DNA from: Rhodopseudomonas sp.
GTDB taxonomy: Bacteria; Pseudomonadota; Alphaproteobacteria; Rhizobiales; Xanthobacteraceae
Assembly: GCA_016124795.1 (NCBI GenBank)
Contig: WGNB01000016.1
Span: 1 to 43,877, forward strand
DNA length: 43,877 nucleotides
Reading direction: 5' to 3'
The stretch's first letter is position 1, and each line of letters begins with the position of its first letter. A program made the translations under genes and the position numbers. Shown here in pieces: positions 8,260 to 17,376 of this stretch. The notes beneath the pieces are model-generated. The model worked only from the letters and a program-made list of their open reading frames with translations. It searched no databases and was not told where the DNA came from.

Positions 8260-9492
8260 TTAGTCCCGCACGCGCTTGTCGACATTGCCGCTGCGCGACG
8301 GCACGCCAAATTCGTCGCGGCACACCTGCGCCAGGATCGCGACGCCGTCACGAATTTCCTGGTGCGATGGGCTGGCGAAACACAGGCGCATTCGACTTTT
8401 GCTATGGCCGGCGTCGGTCGACCAGTCCGGCCCCGGATTGATCGCGACGCCGCGCTTGAGCGCCGCCTGGTAAAGCCGCTGCGCATCGACCGTGTCGGGC
8501 AGCTTGACCCAGAGAAAGATGCCGCCTTTCGGGTCGTCGAATTCCGCCGCCGTCCCGAACTGCTCGTTGAGCGCCTCCATCAAGGTCTCGAGCTTTTTGC
8601 GCAACGCCATGCGCAGGCCCGGCACATGATCGGCGAAATGCGGCGCGCAATATTCCGCCAGCACCATCTGTTCGAGCGAACCGGAGCCGGCATCGGTCTT
8701 GAGCGCCAGCATCCGCGACATCACCGGCCAAGGCGCGACGACAAAGCCGACGCGCAACGCCGGCGCGATCGACTTCGAAAACGAGCCGATATGAATAACG
8801 TTGCCGCTCGCGCTCATCGCATAAAGCGCCGGAGGCCGCTCGCCGCTCCAGATCAGATCGGCGTAACAATCATCTTCAACAATCGGCACTTTATAATCAT
8901 CGGCCAGCCGCAGCATCTCGCGGCGACGCTCGAGAGTCAGGATAGTGCCGGTCGGGTTCTGCACCGTCGGAATAGTATAAATGAATTTCGGTCTCACCCC
9001 ACGCGCCTTGAGATCGGCCAGCGCGGCCGCCAGCAAATCCATCCTCATGCCGTCGCGGTCGAGCGGAATGCCGACGGCATTGACGCCGAGCCGGGCCAGC
9101 CGCGTCAGCGTGCCCTGGTAATTGTCCTGCTCGACGATCACCGTATCACCGCGCGTCAGCAAGGCGGCATTGACGAGATCGAGCGCCTGCAAGGAACCCG
9201 ACACGATCAGGATATCGTCGGCGGTGCAGGCCATGCCGGCATCGCGTCCGAGTTTCGCGCTGAGGAAATCGCGCAACGGGCGATAGCCTTGCGGCCCACT
9301 GTTGAGGCCATAAGTCGATAACGTCCGGCCTTCGCGCGCCAGCACCGATTGCGCCGCCGCCATCAGACCGTCGAGCGGGATAGCGTCGGGATCGTTATTG
9401 CCGCCGGTGAAATTGAAAGGGGCAAGACCGGTCCAGCGCGCCGCCGGCGCCGGTGTCCCTGCCGGAAACAGCGGGTCAAAGTCGAACGCCAT
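8260..9492 (-). CDS. PLP-dependent aminotransferase, class I/II
   Basis: A 410-aa fold-type I aminotransferase of the LysN/2-aminoadipate or MocR-catalytic type, without the N-terminal GntR domain. Visible motifs are STYGLNSGPQGYRPLRDFL near the N terminus, VSGSLQALDLV, the PTVQNPTGTIL substrate/PLP segment, EDDCYADL, and the Schiff-base lysine in GSFSKSIAPALRVGF. GGAGG 7 nt before the ATG at 9492 fixes the start; an in-frame TTG lies 3 bp earlier. The substrate cannot be named. The next gene downstream overlaps its expression unit by a 2-bp gap. Confidence 0.9.
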   Translation of the reverse strand: MAFDFDPLFPAGTPAPAARWTGLAPFNFTGGNNDPDAIPLDGLMAAAQSVLAREGRTLSTYGLNSGPQGYRPLRDFLSAKLGRDAGMACTADDILIVSGSLQALDLVNAALLTRGDTVIVEQDNYQGTLTRLARLGVNAVGIPLDRDGMRMDLLAAALADLKARGVRPKFIYTIPTVQNPTGTILTLERRREMLRLADDYKVPIVEDDCYADLIWSGERPPALYAMSASGNVIHIGSFSKSIAPALRVGFVVAPWPVMSRMLALKTDAGSGSLEQMVLAEYCAPHFADHVPGLRMALRKKLETLMEALNEQFGTAAEFDDPKGGIFLWVKLPDTVDAQRLYQAALKRGVAINPGPDWSTDAGHSKSRMRLCFASPSHQEIRDGVAILAQVCRDEFGVPSRSGNVDKRVRD

Positions 9493-9515
9493 CAATAAAC
9501 CTCCCCCGCCGACGT

Positions 9516-9643
9516 GTCATGGCCGGGCCGAGCCCGTCAAAGACGGGCGTAAACGCCCTTTTCCTTCGAAGCCATCCACGTTTTATTAGTTGGCAGCCAA
9601 AACAAACCAGGCGTGGATGCCCGGCACAAGGCCGGGCATGACG
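9516..9643. repeat. Composite REP-like extragenic repeat
   Basis: A unit starting GTCATGGCCGGGC at 9516 and ending CATCCACG at 9580 faces an inverted unit at 9611-9643 that starts GCGTGGATG and ends GCCGGGCATGACGC. The outer and inner arms pair approximately. GCCCGTC-AAA-GACGGGC forms an inner hairpin. It belongs to the same family as the element at 2895-2983 and fills the gap between the RidA gene and the aminotransferase, both on the minus strand. Confidence 0.7.
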
Positions 9644-9654
9644 CATCTTACTTC

Positions 9655-10005
9655 TTACTTCGCCGCCACCACCATGATCTCGACTTTGTAATCGGGCGTG
9701 GCGAGCTTGGCTTCGACCGTGGCGCGCGCCGGGGTCTGACCGGCGACCACCCAGGCATCCCAGACCGAATTCATTTCAGCGAAGGTGGCCATATCGGCGA
9801 CCCAGATATTGGCGCTCAGCAGCTTCGACTTGTCGGTGCCGGCCTTGGCCAGCAGGCCGTCGATCTGGCCGACGATGTCCTTGGTCTGCTCGGCGACGCT
9901 TTTGCCCTTCGGGTCATTGGCGACGATACCGGCGAGATAAACGGTGTTGCCATGCACCACGCACTTGCTCATGCGCGGCCCCACTTCGTGACGTTCGATT
10001 GCCAT
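9655..10005 (-). CDS. RidA-family (YjgF/YER057c/UK114) protein
   Basis: A 116-aa protein of the enamine/imine deaminase family, which hydrolyses reactive intermediates from PLP enzymes. The family core is present: the HGNTVYLAGIVA strand, a QTKDIVGQIDGLL helix, PARATVEAKL with the conserved catalytic-site arginine, and the closing VEIMVVA with its glutamate. AGGAGG 6 nt upstream fixes the ATG at 10005; the open frame upstream is read-through. An aminotransferase lies just downstream, which suits RidA chemistry, but a repeat separates them. Confidence 0.9.
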   Translation of the reverse strand: MAIERHEVGPRMSKCVVHGNTVYLAGIVANDPKGKSVAEQTKDIVGQIDGLLAKAGTDKSKLLSANIWVADMATFAEMNSVWDAWVVAGQTPARATVEAKLATPDYKVEIMVVAAK

Positions 10006-10082
10006 TCTCGGCCTCCTTTGAACTTGAAAATCCGGCGGATGTCCTAGCCGTCTTTGCCGGCAAAGGGAACTGGCGCGGCCGG

Positions 10083-11057
10083 TCAGCCGCCCTTGACGCC
10101 CTGGGTGTTGACGTAAAGGGCATAGAGCGAATGCGCCGCCGCCATGAACAGCCGATTGCGCTTCTTGCCGCCAAAACAGACATTGGCGCAACGCTCGGGC
10201 AACGAGATATGGCCGATCGGCTCGCCCTGCGGCGTAAAGACCCGCACGCCATCCAGTTCCGGCGTCATGCCCCAGCCGCACCACAGATTGCCGTCGATAT
10301 CGACCCGGAAGCCATCCGGCGAACCGCCCGGCCCGGCATCGATAAACACCTTGCCGTTGGCAAGCCGCTCGCCGCCGCCCACCACATCATAGACCAGGAT
10401 CTTGCGTGGTTCGGCGCGCGACTCGACGATGTAAAGCCTGCTCTCGTCGGGCGAGAAGGCTAGCCCGTTCGGCGCCTTGATGCCATCGGCCACCACCGTC
10501 GCCACACCGGACGCGCCGTCGACACGATAGACGTTCATCGGCAATTCCGGCTCGGCGACATTGCCTTCGTAATTGCCGAGGATGCCGAATTGCGGATCGG
10601 TGAACCAGATCGAGCCGTCTGACTTCACCACCACGTCGTTCGGCGAGTTCAGCCGCCTGCCGTTGAAACTGTCGCAGATCACGGTGATGCTGCCGTCGTA
10701 TTCGGTACGGACCACGCGACGGGTGAGATGCTCGCAGGTCACCAGGCGGCCCTGCCGGTCGCGGGTATTGCCGTTGCTGTTGTTGGACGGCTTTCGGAAC
10801 GGCGATACCGCGCCGGTTTCCTCATCCCATTTGTACATGCAATCGCCCGGCACGTCGCTCCAGATCAAACAGCGCGCGTCGCCGAACCAGACCGGGCCTT
10901 CGGCCCAGCGCGTGCCGGTATAAAGCCGTTCGACGCTGGCCATCGCCAATTGATATTTCTTGAAGCGCGGATCGAGCGCGGTCACCAGGGGATCGGGATA
11001 ACGCAGGCTCGGCGCCCATTGGCCCGACAGCACGGCGGATTTGGAATCGATGGACAT
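10083..11057 (-). CDS. SMP-30/gluconolactonase/LRE family protein
   Basis: A 324-aa six-bladed beta-propeller of the SMP-30/gluconolactonase family. Typical segments are WAEGPVWFGDARCLIWSDVP (with the metal-binding Glu), NDVVVKSDGSIWFTDPQFG, GIKAPNGLAFSPDESRLYI, and GSPDGFRVDIDGNLWCG (metal-site Asp). Relatives hydrolyse sugar lactones with a divalent metal; the actual lactone is unknown. No signal peptide is seen. The ATG at 11057 is preferred over TTG at 11060, with GGGGAG about 9 nt upstream. It follows mutY on the same strand by 25 bp. Confidence 0.9.
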   Translation of the reverse strand: MSIDSKSAVLSGQWAPSLRYPDPLVTALDPRFKKYQLAMASVERLYTGTRWAEGPVWFGDARCLIWSDVPGDCMYKWDEETGAVSPFRKPSNNSNGNTRDRQGRLVTCEHLTRRVVRTEYDGSITVICDSFNGRRLNSPNDVVVKSDGSIWFTDPQFGILGNYEGNVAEPELPMNVYRVDGASGVATVVADGIKAPNGLAFSPDESRLYIVESRAEPRKILVYDVVGGGERLANGKVFIDAGPGGSPDGFRVDIDGNLWCGWGMTPELDGVRVFTPQGEPIGHISLPERCANVCFGGKKRNRLFMAAAHSLYALYVNTQGVKGG

Positions 11058-11082
11058 CAATCGGCGCTCCCCAGAAACTTTC

Positions 11083-12177
11083 TTATCGATCCAGCGCGTG
11101 GCTGAGAACCTTGCGCATCACATTGGGCAAGGCTTCGTCGGCAAGACCGTCGATCCTGGCCCAACGGCCTCCCTTCGGCGCGACCGTGCCACGCGGCACA
11201 TGACCGAGATAAACGGTGAGCGCCAGCGGAAAATGCGTGAAGACGTGATCGACCTGACCGGTCAGCTTCTGCCATTTCACCTTGACCTTGAATGAAGGCG
11301 CGGCGTCGAGCGCCGTGTCGGCGTCGAAATCATGCGTCCAGTCGCTGCCCGGCACCTCGGTCATCTGCGCCAGCAAGCCCTTCTCCGGCCTTTGCCGCAG
11401 CAGCACACGGCCATCGTCACGCAAAACGACAAAGGCCGCGCCGTAACGCTGCTTGCCTTCGCGCTTCGGAGCCTTGCGAGGGAAAGCCTCCTGATCGCCG
11501 CGCGCACGGGTCACGCAGACTTCGGTCCACGGACATAAGCCGCAGGCCGGGCTCTTCGGCGAGCAAATGGTGGCGCCGAGGTCCATGAAGGCCTGAGCAA
11601 AGTCGCCGGAACGCTCCGGCGGCAACAGGGCCGTCGCCAGCTGTTTCATCGCCGGCTTGGCCGCCGGCAACGGCTGTTCGACCGCGAACAGCCGCGACAC
11701 CACCCGCTCGACATTGCCGTCGACCGGCACTGCCGGCAAATCGAAAGCGATCGATCCGACCGCGGCTGAAGTGTAGTCGCCAATGCCGGGCAGAGCACGC
11801 AACGCATCGAGATCGGCCGGAAAGATGCCGCCATGACGCTCGACCACCGCGCGCGCGCAGGCGTGCAGGTTGCGGGCGCGCGCGTAATAGCCCAGGCCGG
11901 CCCAGGCGCGCAGCACATCGTCGAGAGGGGCCGCCGCCAGCGCCTCGACCGTCGGCCATTTGGTCAGGAACTTGACGTAATAAGGCCCGACGGTTTTCAC
12001 CGTGGTCTGCTGCAACATGATTTCCGACAGCCAGACCGCGTAAGGATCGGCGCGTTGGCCTTTCAGCGCCCGCCACGGCAGCACACGGCGATGCCGGTCG
12101 TACCAAGCCAAAAGATCGGCCGGGTCGGGCCGGGTTTCGGCTTTCTTTCGCTTGGACGCTCGAACTGCTACGTTCAT
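11083..12177 (-). CDS. mutY: A/G-specific adenine DNA glycosylase MutY
   Basis: A 364-aa base-excision repair enzyme that removes adenine opposite 8-oxoguanine. The chain shows LPWR and SEIMLQQTTV near the N terminus, then the helix-hairpin-helix LPGIGDYTSAA followed by VDGNVERVVSRL (catalytic Asp). The [4Fe-4S] loop is C205-x6-C212-x2-C215-x5-C221. A C-terminal Nudix-like domain (AAFVVLRDDGRVLLRQRPEKGLLAQMTEVPG) reads 8-oxoG. The ATG at 12177 (MNVAVRASK) is chosen; the frame is open 27 codons further upstream but runs into the promoter shared with dciA. Confidence 0.95.
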   Translation of the reverse strand: MNVAVRASKRKKAETRPDPADLLAWYDRHRRVLPWRALKGQRADPYAVWLSEIMLQQTTVKTVGPYYVKFLTKWPTVEALAAAPLDDVLRAWAGLGYYARARNLHACARAVVERHGGIFPADLDALRALPGIGDYTSAAVGSIAFDLPAVPVDGNVERVVSRLFAVEQPLPAAKPAMKQLATALLPPERSGDFAQAFMDLGATICSPKSPACGLCPWTEVCVTRARGDQEAFPRKAPKREGKQRYGAAFVVLRDDGRVLLRQRPEKGLLAQMTEVPGSDWTHDFDADTALDAAPSFKVKVKWQKLTGQVDHVFTHFPLALTVYLGHVPRGTVAPKGGRWARIDGLADEALPNVMRKVLSHALDR

Positions 12178-12203
12178 GGATCTGACGATGGCACGGCGCG
12201 CAC

Positions 12204-12245
12204 GATCCGCAAAAGTGGAAACCGATTTTCGGGTAAGATCATGCG
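12204..12245. repeat. Rhizobiales-type interspersed repeat in the mutY/dciA promoter
   Basis: The 42-bp segment starting GATCCGCAAAAGTGGAAACC and ending GATCATGCG resembles the repeated intergenic element GATCCGAAAAGTGGNNACCGGTTTTCGG...GATCATGC that I know from Rhizobiales genomes. It is imperfectly palindromic and fills half of the 83-bp divergent promoter region, so it may contribute promoter elements. Confidence 0.6.
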
Positions 12246-12260
12246 CCACGGAAAGCAAGC

Positions 12261-12752
12261 ATGACCAAGCCCGCGCGCAGTTTTCCCCGGCCGCTTTCCG
12301 ATTTCCTGGGAACGACGCTGAGCGGCGTGATGAAGGCGCAGGGCTTTGCCTCGTCGGAAATCCTGGCGCGCTGGCCCGAGATCGTCGGCGCTGAAATCGC
12401 CGCCCACAGCGAGCCGATGAAGATCAACTGGCCGCGGCCGAAAAACGATACCGGCGAGGTCGATCAGGCCGAACCGGCGACCCTGATGCTGCGGGTCGAA
12501 GGCCCGATGGCGCTGGAAATCCAGCACCAGTCAGCCGCGGTTCTGGAGCGCGTCAACCGATTCTTCGGCTGGCAGGCGATCGGCAAGCTGTCGCTGCGCC
12601 AGGCGCCCCTGCGCCGTGCCGCGCCCAAAGTCCGGCGCAAGCCGCCGGACCCCGCCGCTGTCGCCGCCATCGCCGCGGGCCTGCCGAATATCGAGGATGA
12701 CGCTCTGCGCCAGGCGATCAGCCGGCTCGGCGCCGCCATCAAGCAAAAGTGA
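12261..12752 (+). CDS. dciA: DUF721/DciA-family protein, putative replicative helicase loader
   Basis: A 163-aa basic protein of the DUF721 family. DciA recruits the replicative helicase DnaB in bacteria that lack DnaC/DnaI. The N-terminal part (LSDFLGTTLSGVMKAQGFASSEILARWPEIVG) and the following strand pattern with LMLRVEGPMALEIQHQSAAVLERVNRFFG show the KH-like DUF721 fold. The tail (after about residue 115) is Arg/Pro/Ala-rich, as is common in alphaproteobacteria. Pairing with divergent mutY and downstream dsbA and smc is a conserved alphaproteobacterial arrangement, to my knowledge. Confidence 0.82.
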   Translation: MTKPARSFPRPLSDFLGTTLSGVMKAQGFASSEILARWPEIVGAEIAAHSEPMKINWPRPKNDTGEVDQAEPATLMLRVEGPMALEIQHQSAAVLERVNRFFGWQAIGKLSLRQAPLRRAAPKVRRKPPDPAAVAAIAAGLPNIEDDALRQAISRLGAAIKQK

Positions 12753-12895
12753 CGGCCAAAGCGGCCTCGGCAAAGGCCGGGATCGCGGTATAATAGTGGC
12801 GAGGTCCGGCCCGCCATTGCCACAATTGTCCTGTCCAGCTAGCCAGACGCACCAATTCAAGACACACCAATTCAAAAAGCACTACGGAGATTCAC

Positions 12896-13579
12896 TTGCG
12901 CATCACTCGACGTGAATTCTGCCAGAGCACCGCCGCGGTGGCGCTGGCCACCGCTTTCGGCCTGGCCACCTTGCCTGAGCTGACCGGCACCGCCCTGGCC
13001 GCCGACAAGATCTCTGACGTCGAACTGATGGCGCCGGAAGCCTTGCCCGACATGGTGCTGGGCGACGCCAAGGCGCCGGTCACGATCATCGAATATGCCT
13101 CGATGACCTGCCCGCACTGCGCCCATTTCCAGGAAACAACCTTCCCGGAACTGAAGAAGCGCTACATCGATACCGGCAAGGTCCGCTACATCGCCCGCGA
13201 ATTCCCGCTCGATACGCTGGCCGCCGCCGCCTCGATGCTGGCGCGCTGTGCCAGCACCGCCGCCGGCCCGACGCCGGACCCCAACAAGTATTTCGCGCTG
13301 GTCGATACCATGTTCCGCCAGCAGAACACCTGGGCGGTCGAAAAGCCGCTGGGACCGCTGCTGGCGATCGCCAAGCAGGCCGGCTTCACCCAGCAGACCT
13401 TCGATGCCTGTCTGGCCGACCAGAAGCTGCTCGACGGTATCGAGAAGGTCCGTCAGCGCGCGGTCGACAAATTCAAGGTACAATCGACGCCGACGTTCTT
13501 CATCAACGGAACACTGACCGCCGGCGCGATGTCGATCGACGAAATGGCGAAGCTGATCGACCCCCTTCTGAAAAGCTGA
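12896..13579 (+). CDS. DsbA-family thiol:disulfide oxidoreductase
   Basis: A 227-aa exported thioredoxin-fold protein. It begins ITRREFCQSTAAVALATAFG, a twin-arginine-type signal that ends near ALAA (about residue 36). The active site CPHC is at residues 72-75, and the cis-Pro loop STPTFFING lies about 35 residues before the end. This is the DsbA/Com1-like pattern of alphaproteobacteria (thioredoxin_4). The start is a TTG with GGAG about 9 nt upstream; no ATG fits the signal peptide. It is 143 bp after dciA, and CACCAATTCAA is directly repeated at 12850 and 12865 in that gap. A strong terminator follows. Confidence 0.88.
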   Translation: MRITRREFCQSTAAVALATAFGLATLPELTGTALAADKISDVELMAPEALPDMVLGDAKAPVTIIEYASMTCPHCAHFQETTFPELKKRYIDTGKVRYIAREFPLDTLAAAASMLARCASTAAGPTPDPNKYFALVDTMFRQQNTWAVEKPLGPLLAIAKQAGFTQQTFDACLADQKLLDGIEKVRQRAVDKFKVQSTPTFFINGTLTAGAMSIDEMAKLIDPLLKS

Positions 13580-13589
13580 GCGTTGAATT

Positions 13590-13633
13590 TGCGCCGGCCG
13601 GCATGGCTTTTCGGCCGGCGCATCACTATTTTT
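13590..13633 (+). terminator. Rho-independent terminator after the DsbA gene
   Basis: TGCGCCGGCCG (13590-13600) pairs perfectly with CGGCCGGCGCA (13612-13622). The loop is 11 nt and a T-run lies at 13629-13633. It begins 10 bp after the stop codon and separates this gene from smc. Confidence 0.85.
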
Positions 13634-13853
13634 GAATAATCCACAGCCGAAAGGTCTGGAAAACCGGGCTATCTGGCGGCATCTCTGTTGCTCCGGAGCC
13701 CACGAAATCTCATTCTGCCCGCGAACGTGGCATCGTCCTTTCCAGTTTATGCGTATGAGTCCGGGTTATGCCCCCGGTGAGATTTGTATCTAGTCCCAAG
13801 CAAGACCCCGCAGGCCGTACGGCGTTCACCCTGCTCGGGTCGAGGCCTGTAGT

Positions 13854-16800
13854 ATGAAGCTTACGCGGCTCCGCCTGATCGGCTTCAAGTCGTTCGTTGA
13901 ACCGACCGATTTCCAGATCGAACCGGGTCTGACCGGCGTGGTCGGACCGAACGGTTGCGGCAAATCCAACCTTGTCGAAGCGCTGCGCTGGGTGATGGGC
14001 GAAAGCTCATATAAATCCATGCGCGCCTCGTCGATGGACGATGTCATCTTCTCCGGATCGAACACCCGGCCGGCGCGCAATCACGCCGAAGTCGCGATCT
14101 CGATCGACAATTCCGAGCGCTCGGCGCCGGCGCAGTTCAACGATACCGACATGCTGGAAATCGCGCGTCGCATCGAGCGCGAATCCGGTTCCAATTACCG
14201 CATCAACGGCCGTGAAGTCCGCGCCCGCGACGTTCAGATCGTGTTCGCCGATGCCTCGACCGGCGCGCGTTCGCCGGCTTTGGTGCACCAGGGCCGCATC
14301 GGTGAAATCATTCAGGCCAAGCCCGAACAACGCCGCCGCGTGCTGGAAGAAGCCGCCGGCGTGTCCGGTCTGCACGCCCGCCGCCATGAAGCCGAATTGC
14401 GACTCAAGGCCGCCGAAACCAACCTGCTGCGTATCGAAGACGTCATCGGCCAGTTGGCCGGCCAGATGGAAGCGTTGAAGAAGCAGGCGCGTCAGGCGAT
14501 TCGCTATCGCACCGTGTCGGCGCAAGTCCGCAAATCGGAAGCCACGCTCTATCATCTGCGCTGGACCGCCGCGAGCGCGGAGCTAGCCGACGCCGAACAC
14601 GCCAAGGACCTCAATGTCCGCGAAGTCGCGGCCTTGACCGGAACCCAGGCCGAAGCGTCGACCCGTCAGGCCGAAACCGCCGCCGGCATGCCGCCGTTGC
14701 GCGAGGCCGAAGCCCGCGCCGGCGCCGCCCTGCACCGCCTCAACGTCGCGATGCAGGAGCTGGAGCGCGAGGAAACCCGCGCCCGCGATCGCATCTCGGA
14801 ACTCGAACAGCGGCTGGTGCAACTGGCCGCCGACAGCGAGCGCGAACAGAAGCTCGTGATCGACGCGGAGGAAGCCATTGCCCGTGTCGATGCCGAAGAA
14901 GAAACCCTGCGCACCGAGGCTCATGAAAATGCCGGCCGCCGCAGCGGCGTCGATTCCCGCGTTCAGGATGCCGACGAAGACCTCAACGCGGCGGAAAAGA
15001 TTTTCGCCGAGTTGACCAAGAAGCTCGCCGACCTGACCGCGCAGCGCACGCAGCTGACCAATGCTGCGCGCCAGCACAGCGACCGCGCCGCCAAGCTCGA
15101 AGCGGAAATGGCCGGCATTGTCGCCGAAGTCGGTACCCTGCAGGCAACCGATGGTCCCGATCTGGCCACGCTGAAGGCTGCGGTCGAGGAGATCCAGCAG
15201 GCAACTGCCGCCGCCGAAAGCGCTGCGATCGACGCCGAAGCGGCGCACGCCGCCGCCCGCGAAGCGCTCGAAGCGACCCGCACGCCGATGGCCGAGGCCG
15301 AACGCCGCGTGCAACGGCTGGAGACCGAAGCCAAGACCCTGTCCAAGGTGCTGGCGGTCGAGACCAAGAATCTGTGGCCGCCGGTCATGGACCACGTCAC
15401 GATCGAAAAGGGCTTTGAAAAAGCGCTGGGCGCGGCGCTGGGCGACGATCTCGACGCCCCGATCGACCCGTCGGCGCCGATGCGCTGGGTCGGCTCGACC
15501 ATCGATCCGTCCGATCCGAAGCTGCCGGATGGCTGTTCCGCCCTGTCCGACCACGTGCAGGCGCCGGCCGAACTGGCCCGCCGCCTGCAACAGATCGGCG
15601 TTGTCGATCGTGAGACCGGCAACCGGCTGGCTACCCAGCTCAAGCCGGGTCAGCGGCTGGTGTCGCCCGAGGGCGACCTGTGGCGCTGGGACGGTTTTGC
15701 CGCCGGCGCGCACGCCCCGACCGGCGCGGCGCGGCGTCTGGCCGAACGGGCCCGCCTGGCCGATATCGAAACCGAATTGCAGACGGCCCGGCTCGACGCC
15801 GAAGCGGCCCGCGGCCTGGCCGAAGCGGCCCAATCGGCGTTGACCGCCGCGGCTTCCGCCGAGACCGAGGCCCGCAACGCCACCCGCGAACGCCAGCGCG
15901 AAGCCAACAGCGCGCGCGACCGCCACGATGCCGCCGAGCGTGAAGTCAACCGCAATGCCGCCCGGCTCTCGGCTCTGGCCGAGGCGCAGGCCCGCCTGAC
16001 CACCGGCCGTGACGAGGCCGCTACGGCCCAGGCTCAGGCCGAACAGGCTTTGGCCGAATTGGCGCCAGTGGCCGAGCTGGAAGCCGAACTGGGCACGGTG
16101 CGCGACGAGATCACCGCCAAGCGGGCGCATCTCGCCGAAGTCCGTGCCGAGCAGCAGGCCATTACCCGCGAAGCCGAACAGGCGGACCGCCGCCTCAATC
16201 AGCTGGCCGCCGACAAGAAGGGCTGGCTGGAGCGTCAGGCCGGCGCCCGCAGCCAGACCGAAACGCTCGCCCGTCGTTTGGCCGAAGCAACCCATGACCG
16301 CGAAGAACTGAAAAACGCGCCGCAGGTATTCGCGGAAAAGCGCGAGGCGCTGATCGGCGAAGTGCAAAACGCCGAAGCCGAACGGCGCGCCTGTGCCGAC
16401 CGGCTGCAAGAGGCCGAAAATGCCTTGGCCGCCGCCGATCGCGATGCCCGTGCCGCGCTTGAAGCGGCCTCGACCGCGCGCGAGGCTCTCGCTCGTGCCG
16501 AGGAACGTTTCGAGGCGGCCAAGCGCCGTCTGACCGACATCGCCCGCGAAATCCACGACATGCTGGAAGTCGAGCCCGCGGCCGTCGCGGAATTGGCTGA
16601 ACTGCAACCCGGCGAGCCGCTGCCTGACCTCGCGGAAATCGAATCGACGCTCGACCGGCTGCGGCGCGAGCGCGAACGGCTGGGCGCGGTCAACCTGCGC
16701 GCCGAGGAAGAGCTGGTCGAAGTCGAAACCCAGCACACCTCGCTGACCGCCGAGCGCGACGATCTGGTCGAGGCCATCAAGAAGCTTCGCCTCGGCATCC

Positions 16801-17306
16801 AGAGCCTCAACCGAGAAGCGCGCGAACGGCTGCTGGAATCGTTCCAGCAGGTCAACGCCCACTTCCAGCAACTGTTTACCCGGCTGTTCAACGGCGGCAC
16901 CGCCGAACTGCAATTGATCGAGAGCGACGATCCGCTCGAAGCCGGCCTGGAAATTCTCGCCAAGCCCCCCGGCAAGAAACCAGCGACGCTCTCGCTGCTG
17001 TCGGGTGGTGAGCAGGCACTGACCGCCATGGCGCTGATCTTCGCCGTGTTCCTGACCAATCCGGCGCCGATCTGCGTGCTCGACGAAGTCGACGCGCCGC
17101 TCGACGACCACAACGTCGAACGCTTCTGCGACATGCTCGACGAAATGACCAAGACCACCGACACGCGCTTCGTGATCATCACGCACAACCCGATCACCAT
17201 GGCGCGCATGAACCGTCTGTTCGGCGTCACCATGGCCGAACGCGGCGTATCGCAACTGGTGTCGGTCGATCTCGAAGCCGCCGTGCGCTTCCGCGAAGCC
17301 GGCTAA
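13854..17306 (+). CDS. smc: Chromosome segregation protein SMC
   Basis: A full-length 1150-aa SMC ATPase, the core of condensin. The N-terminal head has Walker A GPNGCGKS at residues 31-38. Two long Ala/Glu/Arg-rich coiled coils flank a hinge at about residues 505-650, including GFEKALGAALGDDLDAP. The C-terminal head has the signature LSGGEQ (from residue 1049) and Walker B ICVLDEVDAPLDD with D1077/E1078. The 220 bp after the upstream terminator would hold its promoter, including a GAGTC at 13757-13761. SMC acts on the chromosome with ScpA and ScpB, which are not in this window. Confidence 0.97.
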   Translation: MKLTRLRLIGFKSFVEPTDFQIEPGLTGVVGPNGCGKSNLVEALRWVMGESSYKSMRASSMDDVIFSGSNTRPARNHAEVAISIDNSERSAPAQFNDTDMLEIARRIERESGSNYRINGREVRARDVQIVFADASTGARSPALVHQGRIGEIIQAKPEQRRRVLEEAAGVSGLHARRHEAELRLKAAETNLLRIEDVIGQLAGQMEALKKQARQAIRYRTVSAQVRKSEATLYHLRWTAASAELADAEHAKDLNVREVAALTGTQAEASTRQAETAAGMPPLREAEARAGAALHRLNVAMQELEREETRARDRISELEQRLVQLAADSEREQKLVIDAEEAIARVDAEEETLRTEAHENAGRRSGVDSRVQDADEDLNAAEKIFAELTKKLADLTAQRTQLTNAARQHSDRAAKLEAEMAGIVAEVGTLQATDGPDLATLKAAVEEIQQATAAAESAAIDAEAAHAAAREALEATRTPMAEAERRVQRLETEAKTLSKVLAVETKNLWPPVMDHVTIEKGFEKALGAALGDDLDAPIDPSAPMRWVGSTIDPSDPKLPDGCSALSDHVQAPAELARRLQQIGVVDRETGNRLATQLKPGQRLVSPEGDLWRWDGFAAGAHAPTGAARRLAERARLADIETELQTARLDAEAARGLAEAAQSALTAAASAETEARNATRERQREANSARDRHDAAEREVNRNAARLSALAEAQARLTTGRDEAATAQAQAEQALAELAPVAELEAELGTVRDEITAKRAHLAEVRAEQQAITREAEQADRRLNQLAADKKGWLERQAGARSQTETLARRLAEATHDREELKNAPQVFAEKREALIGEVQNAEAERRACADRLQEAENALAAADRDARAALEAASTAREALARAEERFEAAKRRLTDIAREIHDMLEVEPAAVAELAELQPGEPLPDLAEIESTLDRLRRERERLGAVNLRAEEELVEVETQHTSLTAERDDLVEAIKKLRLGIQSLNREARERLLESFQQVNAHFQQLFTRLFNGGTAELQLIESDDPLEAGLEILAKPPGKKPATLSLLSGGEQALTAMALIFAVFLTNPAPICVLDEVDAPLDDHNVERFCDMLDEMTKTTDTRFVIITHNPITMARMNRLFGVTMAERGVSQLVSVDLEAAVRFREAG

Positions 17307-17341
17307 ACGGTTCGCACGTCATCGTCGCCAGACCTCGCGCG

Positions 17342-17376
17342 AGGCGCTCACCCGACCGGGTGGGCGCCTTTCGCTT
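17342..17376 (+). terminator. Rho-independent terminator after smc
   Basis: AGGCGCTCACCC (17342-17353) pairs with GGGTGGGCGCCT (17358-17369), a 12-bp stem with one G-T pair and the 4-nt loop GACC, followed by TTCGCTTT. It lies 36 bp after the smc stop. Confidence 0.8.

Noticed and set aside
10052-10065. CTTTGCCGGCAAAG palindrome between the RidA and SMP-30 genes
   Set aside because: Short and without T-run or position relative to a promoter; may be chance.
14583-17255. 890-codon frame opposite smc
   Set aside because: It is the antisense shadow of a GC-rich coding sequence; Gly/Arg/Phe-rich with no domain, while smc has full motifs.
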